Of a stretch of DNA of 64,000 nt, positions 16,261 through 25,758 are shown piece after piece. The DNA is taken from the NCBI RefSeq assembly GCF_003334855.1, contig NZ_QOWE01000022.1, positions 87,617-151,616 on the forward strand, given 5' to 3'. Every line of letters begins with the position of its first letter. Position 1 is the stretch's first letter. The stretch comes from Larkinella punicea (GTDB taxonomy: Bacteria; Bacteroidota; Bacteroidia; Cytophagales; Spirosomataceae). The notes below the pieces were generated by a model. The model worked only from the letters and a program-made list of their open reading frames with translations. It ran no database searches and was not told the origin of the DNA. A program made the position numbers and the translations under genes.

Positions 16261-18543
16261 TTATAACTTAGTTACCTTAAGTCTTAGACTGTTGGTAACC
16301 ACCGAAACGGAGCTTAAAGCCATAGCTGCCCCGGCAATCATGGGGTTGAGCAAAAAGCCATTAAACGGAAAAAGGAGACCAGCCGCGATAGGAATGCCAA
16401 TCACGTTATAGATAAAGGCCCAAAATAGATTTTGCCGAATGGTCTGCACGGTTTTTTTCGAGAGTTGTAATGCCTTTGGGATACTTCCTAAATCGGACGT
16501 AATCAACGTCATCTTGGCGACATCCATGGCAATATCTGATCCGCGTCCCATCGCGATACTCACATCCGCTTGCGCCAGTGCCTGGGAGTCATTAATGCCA
16601 TCCCCAACCATCGCCACCACTTTTCCTTGGCTTTGTAGCTGTTTGACAAATTCGGCTTTATCATTCGGTAAGGCTTCAGCACGGAAGTCTGTAACACCTA
16701 CTTCCTGCGCCACAGCCGATGCCGTTTGCCGATTATCACCCGTCATCATATAGACCTCGATACCACGGCGTTGCAAGGTCTGAATGGCTAACCGGGAAGT
16801 CTCTTTGATGGGATCGGCGATCGCAATGATGGCTTTGACGGAGGTTTTATCGAAGAAATAAACGACCGTTTTTGCCTGATTCTGCCAGCGATCAGCCAAC
16901 TCATTCGCCTGCGGAATCGTCTTAATTCCTTCCTCTGCCAGCAAGCGGGGATTGCCAACGAAGTATTTCTCTCCCTGATAATAACCCGTGACACCGCGAC
17001 CCGTTAGGCTCTCAAAGCCATCCAACTGAGCTCCTTTGATGCCATCCGCTTTCAATCTTTCCAGTACCGCTTCCGCAAGCGGGTGTTCCGATTGAGCTTC
17101 CAGGGCGAACAATACTTCATGAAGGTAAGTAGTGGTTGTTTTGGGCATAAACCATTCCAGATCGGTTACTTTTGGTCGGCCTTCCGTGATGGTTCCCGTC
17201 TTATCTAGAATCACGGCATTTACTTTATAGCCTAGTTCGAGGCTTTCTGCATCTTTAATGAGGATGTTGTTTTCGGCTCCTTTGCCAACACCAACCATGA
17301 TGGCCGTTGGAGTAGCCAGCCCCAGGGCACATGGGCAGGCAATCACCAGGACCGTGACTGACGTTAGTAAAGCATGGGTAAACGCATTATCACCACCAAC
17401 AATCATCCAGGTGACAAATGTTAGCAGCGCAATTCCAATCACCACCGGAACAAAGATGCCTGCGATTCGGTCTACCAACTTCTGTACCGGGGCTTTACTA
17501 CCTTGCGCTTCCTGAACCATTCGAATGATTTGGGCCAGTATGGTATCGCCACCTACCCTTTCAGCCTGGAATCGAAAAGCTCCTTTTTGATTGATGGTCC
17601 CGGCGAAAACCTTTTCACCTTCCTTTTTTTCGACGGGTACCGGTTCGCCGGAAATCATGCTTTCGTCAACATACGAGTAACCTGAATAAACGACGCCATC
17701 CACCGGAATCTTTTCGCCGGGTCTCACAATTACAATTTGCCCAACCCGGACCTGGGCAATCGGTATTTCGCGCTCGATCTCCTCTTCGATAATACGTATC
17801 GTTTTAGGTTGCAGGCCCATGAGTTTCTTCAAGGCCGATGATGTATTGGATTTGGCTTGTTCCTCCAGTAACTTTCCCAGTGAGATGAAGGCAATGACGA
17901 CCGCTGCCGCTTCATAATAGACGTGTGGATGGACTCCGCGGCTATGCCAGAAATCAGGATTGACAGTGTTAAAAACACTAAACAGAAAAGCGATTCCGGT
18001 TGAAAGGGCGACCAGCGTATCCATATTGGCCTTTCCGTGACGAGCCTGTTTCCAGGCATTGACAAAAAACGGGCGGCCCAGGTAGAATACCACTGGTGCT
18101 GATAAGGCCATCATGATCCAGTTGGCATAGGGCAGCGATCCGGAGTCCCCGTCCATAAAGAACATACCAATAACGACAACCGGAATCGAGAGGATAACCG
18201 CCCAAAGAGTTCGTTTTTTTAAGGCTTTATAGTTTCGCTGCTGGGCTTCTTGTTGTACCTGCTGGGGATTTTCCTCATCAATAATAAGATCATAACCGAT
18301 TGATCGAATCGCATTCTGTAACGCCTGCTGAGTCACCGCTTTGGGGTCATACTCCACTGTCGTTGACTGGTTAGCATAGTTTACGGATGCATCAACGACG
18401 CCTGGCGTATTTTTAAGCATCGATTCCACACTGATGGCGCAGGCGGCACAGGTCATTTCCAGTACCGGATAGTTTTTTTTCACAACTCGACCCCCTCGGT
18501 TTTTGACCGGTGAGGGAGCTATATCTTCAGGATTGACTTTCAT
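16261..18543 (-). CDS. copA: Cu(I)-exporting P1B-type ATPase (CopA type), 760 aa
   Basis: One N-terminal HMA domain with MTCAAC (C32, C35) precedes eight expected membrane helices. Catalytic motifs are complete: SGEP in the actuator domain, CPCALG in helix 6 (C403-P404-C405), the phosphorylated Asp in DKTGT (D447), SEHP, and [12 protein letters not shown] together with an HMA CxxC domain indicates the P1B-1 group, which exports Cu(I) or Ag(I) from the cytosol. ATG 18543 matches the family start. The promoter module at 18571-18632 places it in the island regulon. The terminator is at 16094-16132. Confidence 0.95.
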   Translation of the reverse strand: MKVNPEDIAPSPVKNRGGRVVKKNYPVLEMTCAACAISVESMLKNTPGVVDASVNYANQSTTVEYDPKAVTQQALQNAIRSIGYDLIIDEENPQQVQQEAQQRNYKALKKRTLWAVILSIPVVVIGMFFMDGDSGSLPYANWIMMALSAPVVFYLGRPFFVNAWKQARHGKANMDTLVALSTGIAFLFSVFNTVNPDFWHSRGVHPHVYYEAAAVVIAFISLGKLLEEQAKSNTSSALKKLMGLQPKTIRIIEEEIEREIPIAQVRVGQIVIVRPGEKIPVDGVVYSGYSYVDESMISGEPVPVEKKEGEKVFAGTINQKGAFRFQAERVGGDTILAQIIRMVQEAQGSKAPVQKLVDRIAGIFVPVVIGIALLTFVTWMIVGGDNAFTHALLTSVTVLVIACPCALGLATPTAIMVGVGKGAENNILIKDAESLELGYKVNAVILDKTGTITEGRPKVTDLEWFMPKTTTTYLHEVLFALEAQSEHPLAEAVLERLKADGIKGAQLDGFESLTGRGVTGYYQGEKYFVGNPRLLAEEGIKTIPQANELADRWQNQAKTVVYFFDKTSVKAIIAIADPIKETSRLAIQTLQRRGIEVYMMTGDNRQTASAVAQEVGVTDFRAEALPNDKAEFVKQLQSQGKVVAMVGDGINDSQALAQADVSIAMGRGSDIAMDVAKMTLITSDLGSIPKALQLSKKTVQTIRQNLFWAFIYNVIGIPIAAGLLFPFNGFLLNPMIAGAAMALSSVSVVTNSLRLKVTKL

Positions 18544-18570
18544 AGCTGTTCACTTTTAACCTTTATGAGG

Positions 18571-18632
18571 CAAAATTACTAAGCTGGCCAAGTGGGGACG
18601 TTATATAATACCGGGAGATATTTTGTAATATT
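18571..18632 (-). promoter_or_regulatory. Operator/promoter module of copA
   Basis: In the direction of transcription: AATATTACAA (18632-18623), TATTATATAA (18610-18601), 22 bp, TAATTTTG (18578-18571). Here the half-site period is 22 rather than 21 and the proximal site is the weakest of the set; the box and the 22-bp gap are exact. Confidence 0.65.
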
Positions 18633-18782
18633 TAAGTATTGATCGAGGCATTTATCCAAAATCGAGATGGCCCCTTCCAGGTATTTTAGTCACCGGCTTA
18701 CGTTTTCGACAAATAAGTATGAATGGTATCATAATCGAAAGTGTGAGATTAAATACAGGTTGCCCGGTTTATAGAATAGGTT

Positions 18783-19175
18783 TCATTTGCCAACCAGTTG
18801 TAAGAATTGAGCTAAATCAGCTCCGGTCATATCGGCAACTTTCATTGAAAAAAACTTCTCTTTGGCCGCATTTCGTTCGGCAAGCCTGTATTGGCTGACT
18901 AGCTCCTGAATCATTTGTGGGTTATTAATAGCAAGGCCAAGTAGTAACATGGGGTTGCTTTCGCCATTGGTGCGATACAATTTATAATCAGAGGCCCTGG
19001 TTTTTATATGCTTCTCACCAAATTCCAGTAGTTTTCGAATAGCTGATAGAACCGAATCACTATCTGCTTGCGAATAATGGCCTTTTTGAACCTGTTGTTG
19101 CAATTCGCCATGGTTAACTTTAACAATTAATTTTTCAATACCTTCTAATTCTTCTCTGCTGATCTGAGGTTCCAT
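18783..19175 (-). CDS. Hypothetical helical protein, 130 aa
   Basis: A soluble, charged, all-helical protein without signal peptide or Cys. It lies between the ATPase gene and the HMA-AraC regulator, in the same direction, 56 bp after the regulator's stop, so it may be cotranscribed with it. I do not recognise the family. Confidence 0.6.
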   Translation of the reverse strand: MEPQISREELEGIEKLIVKVNHGELQQQVQKGHYSQADSDSVLSAIRKLLEFGEKHIKTRASDYKLYRTNGESNPMLLLGLAINNPQMIQELVSQYRLAERNAAKEKFFSMKVADMTGADLAQFLQLVGK

Positions 19176-19231
19176 TTTATTTTCAGTACGGTTGGTCTGT
19201 ATTGGATAGTAAGCTCTTATTGGTGATAATC

Positions 19232-19816
19232 CTAAGAGTTCATGTGTTCCGCTATTCGATGGCGAATTTCATCGCGTTCTACTTTAATCATTTTAAAGTG
19301 AGAAGGTGACAATCCCGTGACTTGTTTAAATTGGTTCGACAAATGCTGGAGACTGCTGAAGCCGGTTCGATAGGCAATTTCCGATAGGGTCAGGTCAGAG
19401 TAAACCAGCCATTCTTTTACTTTGTCAAGTCTTTTTTCAATGGTGTATTTTTCAATTGTAATCCCCTCATACCCAGAAAATAGCGAGCTTAATGTGTCGT
19501 AGTCCACGCCCGTTTTCTCTTCAAGCAGGTCGGAATAACGGACTTTATTGTCACCTAAATCATATCGTTGCAAGGTTTCTTGGATGAGGTCTTTTACCAG
19601 TTGAATGAGTTCAGCCTTCCGATCAACCAATAAGGAAAATCCCAAGGTCTCTAATCGCTTACTGAGTTCGTGTAACTGCTTCGTATTGATAGAGGAGACG
19701 GCTGCCACACCTAGTTGAACGTCGGTTGGTACCAACCCCAAGGCCTTCAATTCCCCTTCGACGGCTTGGATGCATCGTCCGCAAACCATACCCCGTATCC
19801 GCAATTCTGTATTCAT
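19232..19816 (-). CDS. HMA-AraC fusion regulator, 194 aa
   Basis: Residues 1-65 form an HMA-like domain: ELRIRGMVCGRCIQAVEGELKALG with the metal-binding pair C12/C15 in MVCGRC. Residues about 100-185 form an AraC-type DNA-binding domain: IEKRLDKVKEWLVYSDLTLSEIAYRTGFSS and then LSNQFKQVTGLSPSHFKMIK, the second helix-turn-helix. Combining a copper-chaperone-type metal site with an AraC DNA-binding domain suggests a direct cytosolic metal sensor. Its own promoter carries the island module (20008-20068), implying autoregulation, with a leader of about 185 nt. The next gene on the other strand, the CPH ATPase, has a second module in the same intergenic region. Confidence 0.88.
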   Translation of the reverse strand: MNTELRIRGMVCGRCIQAVEGELKALGLVPTDVQLGVAAVSSINTKQLHELSKRLETLGFSLLVDRKAELIQLVKDLIQETLQRYDLGDNKVRYSDLLEEKTGVDYDTLSSLFSGYEGITIEKYTIEKRLDKVKEWLVYSDLTLSEIAYRTGFSSLQHLSNQFKQVTGLSPSHFKMIKVERDEIRHRIAEHMNS

Positions 19817-20007
19817 CCCCTTTAATTTTAAGCTAAGTCTACGTTGAAGAACTGCACATTAATCGGTAATAAGAGTTGCCATCTGGCATAGCTATTATCA
19901 AGCAATTGTCTGATCTTGAAATTGGGCCATAGAACTCATTCAAAACGCTTATATCAAGGGCAACAGTGGCTGATATGCTGCATGGTTTTGAAGCTGGTTT
20001 GCCACTA

Positions 20008-20068
20008 CAAATGTATACCGACCTAGTTTATGTACTGTTGTAAAATTTTGTGTGTAACTTATAAGATT
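20008..20068 (-). promoter_or_regulatory. Operator/promoter module of the HMA-AraC gene at 19816
   Basis: In the direction of transcription: AATCTTATAA (20068-20059), AATTTTACAA (20047-20038, period 21), 22 bp, TACATTTG (20015-20008), a perfect TAnnTTTG box. Confidence 0.78.
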
Positions 20069-20140
20069 ATAGCTACTTGATACGATAAGCTATTTTGAAT
20101 TACAAGGATGTAGATCGTTGAAATAAAAAACATAGGCAAA

Positions 20141-20201
20141 AATTTTATAAGTGAGAGCCCGAACCTTGTAAAGCAATTGGTCCCTCTTTCGAGTTACTTT
20201 G
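20141..20201 (+). promoter_or_regulatory. Operator/promoter module of the CPH-type ATPase gene
   Basis: AATTTTATAA (20141-20150), AACCTTGTAA (20162-20171, period 21), 22 bp, TTACTTTG (20194-20201; one mismatch to TAnnTTTG). It is the only plus-strand copy with the full geometry. It puts transcription start near 20208, which rules out the upstream start at 20177. Confidence 0.72.
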
Positions 20202-20233
20202 TATATCGAATCATTGTCATACTCGATTCCAAG

Positions 20234-22687
20234 ATGAAACATCAACATCACTATTGGTTGCATGGCTTGTCCAAACCCCATGAAGTGGAAGCAGTTCGGG
20301 TTGCTCTCCAAAAACACCCCGACATACTGGATGCGGAGGTTACGTTAAATCCGCCCCAGGTATTCGTTACCGTTGAAAAACATCCCATCTTGGCGGAACT
20401 TCAGCAGGTAGTTTCTACTGTAGGGTCATTTCATCTGATGGAAGTCGAAAAGGGGAATGAAACGACCACGCACCCCCATCATGGCTCGCATCACCAGGCC
20501 GCGGAGGGAGAAGCACCAGTTGCCCACGATACTCGGAAAAATAATCCAAACCAGACACCCGATCACCTCAAGGAGCCGCCCGCTGTGCAGCAGTCCCAAC
20601 AGCATATCGGGCATGATGATCACAGCGGTCCGATGGACACGGACCCTGGTAGCGTAGGGAAAGTCGACGTGATGAATCATGATCACCACCAGAGTCATTC
20701 CCATTCCCATGGGAGTTCAATGAATCATGAGGGACATACCGGCCATGATCATGGTGCCATGATAGCCGATTTTCTGCGTCGATTTTGGGTATGCCTGGTT
20801 CTTTCTGTACCCGTCATAGCCTTTTCCATGATGTTTCAGGAAGTGGCGGGCTATCACCTGGATTTTCTCTATCGCGACTGGATCGTCATGAGCTTGGCAA
20901 CGATCATTTATTTTTACGGTGGCTGGCCGTTTCTGACCGGTTTGATCGGTGAGATCCGCAGGCGTCAACCCGGAATGATGACCTTGGTAGCGGTCGCTAT
21001 AACCGCAGCCTACGCCTACAGCATGGTGGTCGCCCTGGGTATTCTGCCGGGCATGGATTTCTTTTGGGAGCTGGCTACCCTGATTGATATTATGTTGCTG
21101 GGCCATTACCTGGAAATGAAATCCGTTGCCGGAGCCTCACGCTCACTGGAATTGATTGTTAAAATGCTTCCTTCCGATGCCCATTTAGTGAATGGCGATG
21201 GAATTCGTGACGTCAAAGTTGACCAGCTTACCATTGGTGATATTGTTTTGGTACGTCCCGGTGAGCGGATTCCGACCGATGGTGAGGTGGTTGAAGGGAA
21301 CAGCTTTGTCAATGAAAGTATGCTGACGGGGGAGAGTGTGCCGGTGCAGAAAGAGCAACAAGATACCGTCATAGCCGGGGGCATCAATGGCGAAGGCGCT
21401 CTAAAAGTGAAAGTAACCCACCAAGGGGCAGACAGTTACCTCAACAAGGTTGTTAAGCTGATTCAGGAGGCTCAGGGTGCGAAATCCCAAACCCAAACGC
21501 TGGCCGACCGGGCGGCCGGATGGTTAACCCTAATTTCTTTAACCGTAGGGGTCATTACACTATTGTTCTGGCTGTTCAGCGGCAAGGACACGGCATTTGC
21601 TGTCGAACGAATGGTGACCGTCATGGTTACGTCCTGTCCGCATGCCCTGGGAGTGGCGATTCCCCTGGTCGTGGCAATTTCCACCGCTATTTCCGCGCAA
21701 AAAGGTTTGTTGATCCGAAACCGAACAGCTTTTGAAGAGTCCCGTAAAATAACAGCGATGGTTTTCGATAAAACAGGCACCTTAACGGAAGGACAATTCG
21801 GTGTGACCCGCGTCGTGTCACTCGTGGATCAGGTAGATGAAACGGCATTGCTTCGCACAGCCACAGCCCTGGAGCAACAATCGCAACACCCCATCGCCCA
21901 GGGTATTGTACGGGAAGCAAAGACCCGTAACCTGGCACCACTTTCCATTAGTGACTTTCAGTCGATTACGGGGAAGGGCATTTCAGCCACCGTGGATGGA
22001 AAAAAAGTGGCCGTAGTGAGTCCCGGCTACTTAAAAGAACATGGGATCGAATTGCCCAAAGGCGCCTATAGCAGTGGAGCGGAGACAGTTGTCTTTGTTC
22101 TGCAAGATCAACAAATAATTGGATTCATTGCACTGGCTGATACGATTCGATCAAACTCTAAAGAAGCCGTACAACGTTTGCAGGAAGCGGGTATCAAAGT
22201 CTATATGGCGACGGGTGATAATCAAAAAGTGGCCGATGCCGTGGCGAAGGAATTGGGTCTGGATGGGGTTTTTGCTGAGGTGTTGCCGGATCAAAAAGTT
22301 CGAATTGTAAAAGACTTACAGCAAAAAGGTCAATTTGTGGCAATGACGGGTGATGGGGTCAATGATGCACCGGCCCTGGCACAAGCCAATGTGGGCATCG
22401 CCGTTGGGTCGGGAACGGATGTAGCGGCAGAAACCGCCGACATTATACTGGTCAACAGCAATCCTACCGATATTACCAATCTGGTTGAGTTCGGCAAAGC
22501 CACTTACCGAAAAATGATTCAAAATCTTATTTGGGCCACGGGGTATAATGTGGTCGCTATTCCATTGGCTGCCGGGGTTTTATACCCCAATTTTGTCCTG
22601 AGCCCGGCGCTGGGTGCTGTCCTGATGAGCGCCAGCACGGTGATTGTTGCGTTGAACGCCCAATTATTAAAACGTGAGATAAATTAA
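20234..22687 (+). CDS. copB: CPH-type P1B ATPase (CopB type), 817 aa
   Basis: Start ATG 20234 follows the promoter module. Residues 1-65 resemble an HMA fold (LHGLSKPHEVEAVRVALQKHPDILDAEV) but lack any CxxC. A long His-rich linker follows (to about residue 175; HHGSHHQ, HDDHSG, HDHHQSHSHSHG). The catalytic core is complete: TGES, SCPHALG (C468-P469-H470), DKTGTLTEG (D512), HP and GDGVNDAPALA. CPH is typical of the P1B-3 (CopB) group, reported to move Cu(II) or Ag(I)/Cu(I) outward. The His-rich linker would serve in place of the HMA metal site. Membrane protein with complete C-terminus. Confidence 0.93.
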   Translation: MKHQHHYWLHGLSKPHEVEAVRVALQKHPDILDAEVTLNPPQVFVTVEKHPILAELQQVVSTVGSFHLMEVEKGNETTTHPHHGSHHQAAEGEAPVAHDTRKNNPNQTPDHLKEPPAVQQSQQHIGHDDHSGPMDTDPGSVGKVDVMNHDHHQSHSHSHGSSMNHEGHTGHDHGAMIADFLRRFWVCLVLSVPVIAFSMMFQEVAGYHLDFLYRDWIVMSLATIIYFYGGWPFLTGLIGEIRRRQPGMMTLVAVAITAAYAYSMVVALGILPGMDFFWELATLIDIMLLGHYLEMKSVAGASRSLELIVKMLPSDAHLVNGDGIRDVKVDQLTIGDIVLVRPGERIPTDGEVVEGNSFVNESMLTGESVPVQKEQQDTVIAGGINGEGALKVKVTHQGADSYLNKVVKLIQEAQGAKSQTQTLADRAAGWLTLISLTVGVITLLFWLFSGKDTAFAVERMVTVMVTSCPHALGVAIPLVVAISTAISAQKGLLIRNRTAFEESRKITAMVFDKTGTLTEGQFGVTRVVSLVDQVDETALLRTATALEQQSQHPIAQGIVREAKTRNLAPLSISDFQSITGKGISATVDGKKVAVVSPGYLKEHGIELPKGAYSSGAETVVFVLQDQQIIGFIALADTIRSNSKEAVQRLQEAGIKVYMATGDNQKVADAVAKELGLDGVFAEVLPDQKVRIVKDLQQKGQFVAMTGDGVNDAPALAQANVGIAVGSGTDVAAETADIILVNSNPTDITNLVEFGKATYRKMIQNLIWATGYNVVAIPLAAGVLYPNFVLSPALGAVLMSASTVIVALNAQLLKREIN

Positions 22688-23049
22688 TAATCGTAAGAGT
22701 GAGTTTTAAATTAGGTTAACTGTTTTTGTGACTTTGCCAATCGTCGCACTAAAAAGTGGGTATTGGCGGTAGATTTAACGTGGCAAACCGATCCGTGTCG
22801 AATCTGAATTTCACCTCTCATGCGAATCCAATTCACCTAGCCATCTTATATCCCGTACTATTTTCGCCACTGTACACTACTAAAGCAGATTTGGCAAACG
22901 ATAGTCGAGCATTTGGTAAAAGGTGAACGCCAGTGGCAAGGTCGCCAGCCTCTACCCAGTCGAGTACTTTCGAGTACTTGTAGACTGGACTTGCTACATT
23001 TGACTGGAGACTTTTTTTAGGCAGATTTGGGACAAATCTAAAAGTAGCC
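22688..23049. other. Gene-free stretch before the IS3 relic
   Basis: Nothing coding is recognised. CGAGTACTT is repeated directly near 22963-22980. The stretch separates the CPH ATPase gene from the IS3 relic and may be part of the same decayed insertion. Confidence 0.35.
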
Positions 23050-23269
23050 ATGAAAAAAAGGCGTGTATTTGACCGCACCGCCGGACCGGAAGTATTTAAA
23101 GAAATGGCCCCGGGCCGGCGGACCGGTCGAGTTATCCTATGCAAAAAACTCCTTTCAGGAAGCGGCTCGTGAACTCGGTATCGACTTGGACCTGTTGATT
23201 ATTTTAGGTACAGTTGAGGCAGGTCATTACGTTGGCATAGAAGTAGAGCAGGTTAGAGTTGACTATTGA
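23050..23269 (+). pseudogene. Relic of IS3-family transposase OrfA
   Basis: ATG 23050 reads MKKRRVFDRT...EVFKEMA in one frame. VELSYAKNSFQEAARELGID follows in another frame. Together they match the start of IS3-type OrfA proteins (MKK-R-FD-TFKEMAVELSYAK-S--EAAEELGI). An insertion or duplication and a frameshift separate the pieces, and the downstream part no longer resembles OrfA. It abuts the end of the RND operon. Confidence 0.65.
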
Positions 23270-24444
23270 GAGTGAGAATGTCCTTTCAATCCACCTTGTC
23301 GGAGCGTAAGTTCACCACTGAGCAAGTATCCTCCCGAAGTAACCACTATTTCTCCATCATGAATACCTTTAACTACTTCTACTTCTTGCTTATTCTCAAT
23401 CCCCGTTTGAAGCATTCGGCGTTCAAACATTCCCTCGCCGGTTTTTACCCATGCCACGGTCATCGTGCCAATAACTAACGAGGACTTCGGAATGACCAAC
23501 GCCCTTCTTCCGTTTCGATTAAAATTCACGTAGGCCATCATCCCTGGCTTTATTTTTAAGTCAGTATTGACGATCCGGAAACGGGCCAGGTTTATTTTTT
23601 GATTTTCCTCCAATTTGGGATTGTTAAACACCAACTTGCCAACGTAGATCCGGGAGGGGGAAGCTTCGAAATGGAGCATTACTTTTGGCTGTTGATCCAT
23701 ATACTGCACCTCGTTGGAATAGAGTTGAGTTTCAATCCACAGTGTCTGCAAATCGGCCAGTGTGAAAAGGGGAGATCCAATTTCTACGTACTGTCCTTCT
23801 TTCACCTGTAAATCTATCAGGTAGCCCGAAGCAGGACTATAATAAGTAATAATAGCAGGTGGCGTATCTGTGCTGGCAATTTGGTGGACTTGGTATTCGG
23901 TGAGGCCTAACAATAGTAATTTTCGTTTAGCGCCTTCCTGAATTCGCCTACTTATCAGTTGGCTACTTGGTGCATCAGCAGCCAACTGCTGGAGGGCGAA
24001 TCGGTATTCATTGATGTAAATCAATAACTCCTCACTATACATTTGGTAGAGTGCCTGACCTTTCATCACAGCTATCCCCGGGTTTCGCACAAGAAGTTTT
24101 TCAATTCTTCCTTTCACCCGGGCACTTACGACGGTTATGGCTTCCTGGTCCACAGCAGCTATGCCCACCAAGTTGTCGAACTGAGAAATAGACTTCTGTT
24201 TCGCCGTATCTAATTTTAAAGCAGCCAATAAGCTTGGCAAGGCTTCCAAATGTAACGTATCACCTTCTATGGCTGGATGAGTTTCCGGTCCAGTCTTATG
24301 GGTTTTGTGGCCGGTGTGAGGTGTCGGTACATTTTGCTTAGGTTGCCCTTCCGGGGAGGTGGATATACCGCAACCGATGACCCACCACAACAGGCCGCAA
24401 ATGATAGGCGAGGAACGAAATCCAATAGTTTTATACATCTGCAC
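23263..24444 (-). CDS. RND periplasmic adaptor (CusB-like), lipoprotein, 393 aa
   Basis: The N-terminus LLWWVIGCGISTSP has a lipobox (VIGC). A His-rich linker follows (HTGHKTHKTGPETH). The core has the membrane-fusion order: VSARVKGRIEKLLVRNPGIAVMKGQALYQMYSEELL (lipoyl half), a helical hairpin (FALQQLAADAPSSQL), then YYSPASGYLIDLQVKEGQYVEIGSPLFTLADL, and a beta-barrel ending at SGGYLLSGEL. It links the inner-membrane pump to the outer-membrane channel. It is last in a four-gene operon with a second adaptor and a split CusA. No TolC-type gene is in this operon. Confidence 0.88.
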   Translation of the reverse strand: MQMYKTIGFRSSPIICGLLWWVIGCGISTSPEGQPKQNVPTPHTGHKTHKTGPETHPAIEGDTLHLEALPSLLAALKLDTAKQKSISQFDNLVGIAAVDQEAITVVSARVKGRIEKLLVRNPGIAVMKGQALYQMYSEELLIYINEYRFALQQLAADAPSSQLISRRIQEGAKRKLLLLGLTEYQVHQIASTDTPPAIITYYSPASGYLIDLQVKEGQYVEIGSPLFTLADLQTLWIETQLYSNEVQYMDQQPKVMLHFEASPSRIYVGKLVFNNPKLEENQKINLARFRIVNTDLKIKPGMMAYVNFNRNGRRALVIPKSSLVIGTMTVAWVKTGEGMFERRMLQTGIENKQEVEVVKGIHDGEIVVTSGGYLLSGELTLRQGGLKGHSHSQ

Positions 24445-24456
24445 GGGAAATAAAGG

Positions 24457-25710
24457 CTAGAAAGGATAAACCGAAGGCTCAATATAACTTTCACTATCTA
24501 CCAGATAGCCAGCTTCCTGGGCAATCTCCTCTTGTCCATTTAGCCCTTGAAGTATAGGTATGTAGCCGTCTTGCGGTACACCTGTTAATACCTGGCGGGC
24601 TTTAAAACGCTTCTTGCCGCTTGGTGTTTTACCCGCATATACCCAAATAATCTTTCGTCGTCCTAGGTCATACACGCTCGATACAGGCACAACGAAGAGG
24701 CTTGAAGATCGCGGAATAAGTATCCCGCTCACCAGAGCGTTTATCTTTAACCGGTGGCTTGAATTGTTTAGATAAATCCTTACTTGCGTAAACTTTTGGT
24801 TTTTTTGAAAAATTGGCTCAATAAAGTTAACTCTTCCGGCTAACTTCTGATTCGGCACCAGATCGCTGTATAATATCACTGGATCGTTTAATCGGACATC
24901 AAAAGACATTCGGGTTTCGTAGGATCCAATTGCCCAAAGAATGTTTAAATCATTTACTGAAAATAAGGTTTGCCCGGTATTTACATAGTTTCCCTCCCGT
25001 AGTTCATCGTTCCTATAAGTGCTGTATGAGGTCACCTCCTCAGAATTACTATTCATCTTTTTCATGCCATTGGGTTCTGTTTCGGAGCCACTGTCGCCCA
25101 TGGAGGTTTCTGCATCTAATGCGGTTTCAAAAAGGATATACCCCTGATAGGGACTATGAACAGCAATCGTTTCAGTAAATTTCCCCGTTTTTTCTAAATG
25201 ACCTATTTGGTCATCTGATAGCCCTAACAGCCGGAGTTTTTCCCGTCCTTTCTCAATAAGGTTAGGATCGTTATCGGATTGCAAAAGGTACAGAAACTCG
25301 GCTTGGTAGGTGTTAATTTCTGGACTATAAAGGTCCATGATTTTATCGCCTTTGTGAATGAACTGATAATTGTATTTATAGTAGAGTTTTTCTATCCGAC
25401 CTCCTACCCGAATGGCTACTTTATTGTTCCGACGACTATCGTAAGTAAGATATCCCTTAATAGGAACACGGAGATTGTGTGGTACAAACTTTGGTTTAAC
25501 CAGCGTCTGGTTGGAAATAACAGTGTGATTAGTGGATTGAGCGATGTCTTCCATTAACTGCACTTCCTGCGGATTCAATAGATCTAAAGACGAAGGATGC
25601 TCGCCAGACAGGTGTTCTTTTTGAGTGCAACCTACCGGGTAAGATAGCATCAATAGGAACAGAATTATTTGTTTCCAGGAAAAAGGATAAAAGCAACCTA
25701 TGGAAAACAT
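24457..25710 (-). CDS. RND periplasmic adaptor (CusB-like), lipoprotein, 417 aa
   Basis: A lipobox is seen in LLMLSYPVGCTQKE. The membrane-fusion core has VGGRIEKLYYKYNYQFIHKGDKIMDLYSPEI, then a helical hairpin and VHSPYQGYILF, and a barrel domain ending VPVSSVYDLG. A Met/Ser-rich insert (GDSGSETEPNGMKKMNSNSEE) interrupts the second lipoyl half, as in the paralogue at 33547. It lies 48 bp after the pump C-half and 12 bp before the second adaptor gene. Neither adaptor here has the YTCPMHP metal-binding domain found in the second RND operon. Confidence 0.88.
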   Translation of the reverse strand: MFSIGCFYPFSWKQIILFLLMLSYPVGCTQKEHLSGEHPSSLDLLNPQEVQLMEDIAQSTNHTVISNQTLVKPKFVPHNLRVPIKGYLTYDSRRNNKVAIRVGGRIEKLYYKYNYQFIHKGDKIMDLYSPEINTYQAEFLYLLQSDNDPNLIEKGREKLRLLGLSDDQIGHLEKTGKFTETIAVHSPYQGYILFETALDAETSMGDSGSETEPNGMKKMNSNSEEVTSYSTYRNDELREGNYVNTGQTLFSVNDLNILWAIGSYETRMSFDVRLNDPVILYSDLVPNQKLAGRVNFIEPIFQKNQKFTQVRIYLNNSSHRLKINALVSGILIPRSSSLFVVPVSSVYDLGRRKIIWVYAGKTPSGKKRFKARQVLTGVPQDGYIPILQGLNGQEEIAQEAGYLVDSESYIEPSVYPF

Positions 25711-25758
25711 TTGCTTTGATTTTTGAATAATCGTGTTTATATCGGGTAAAAGAACCGA

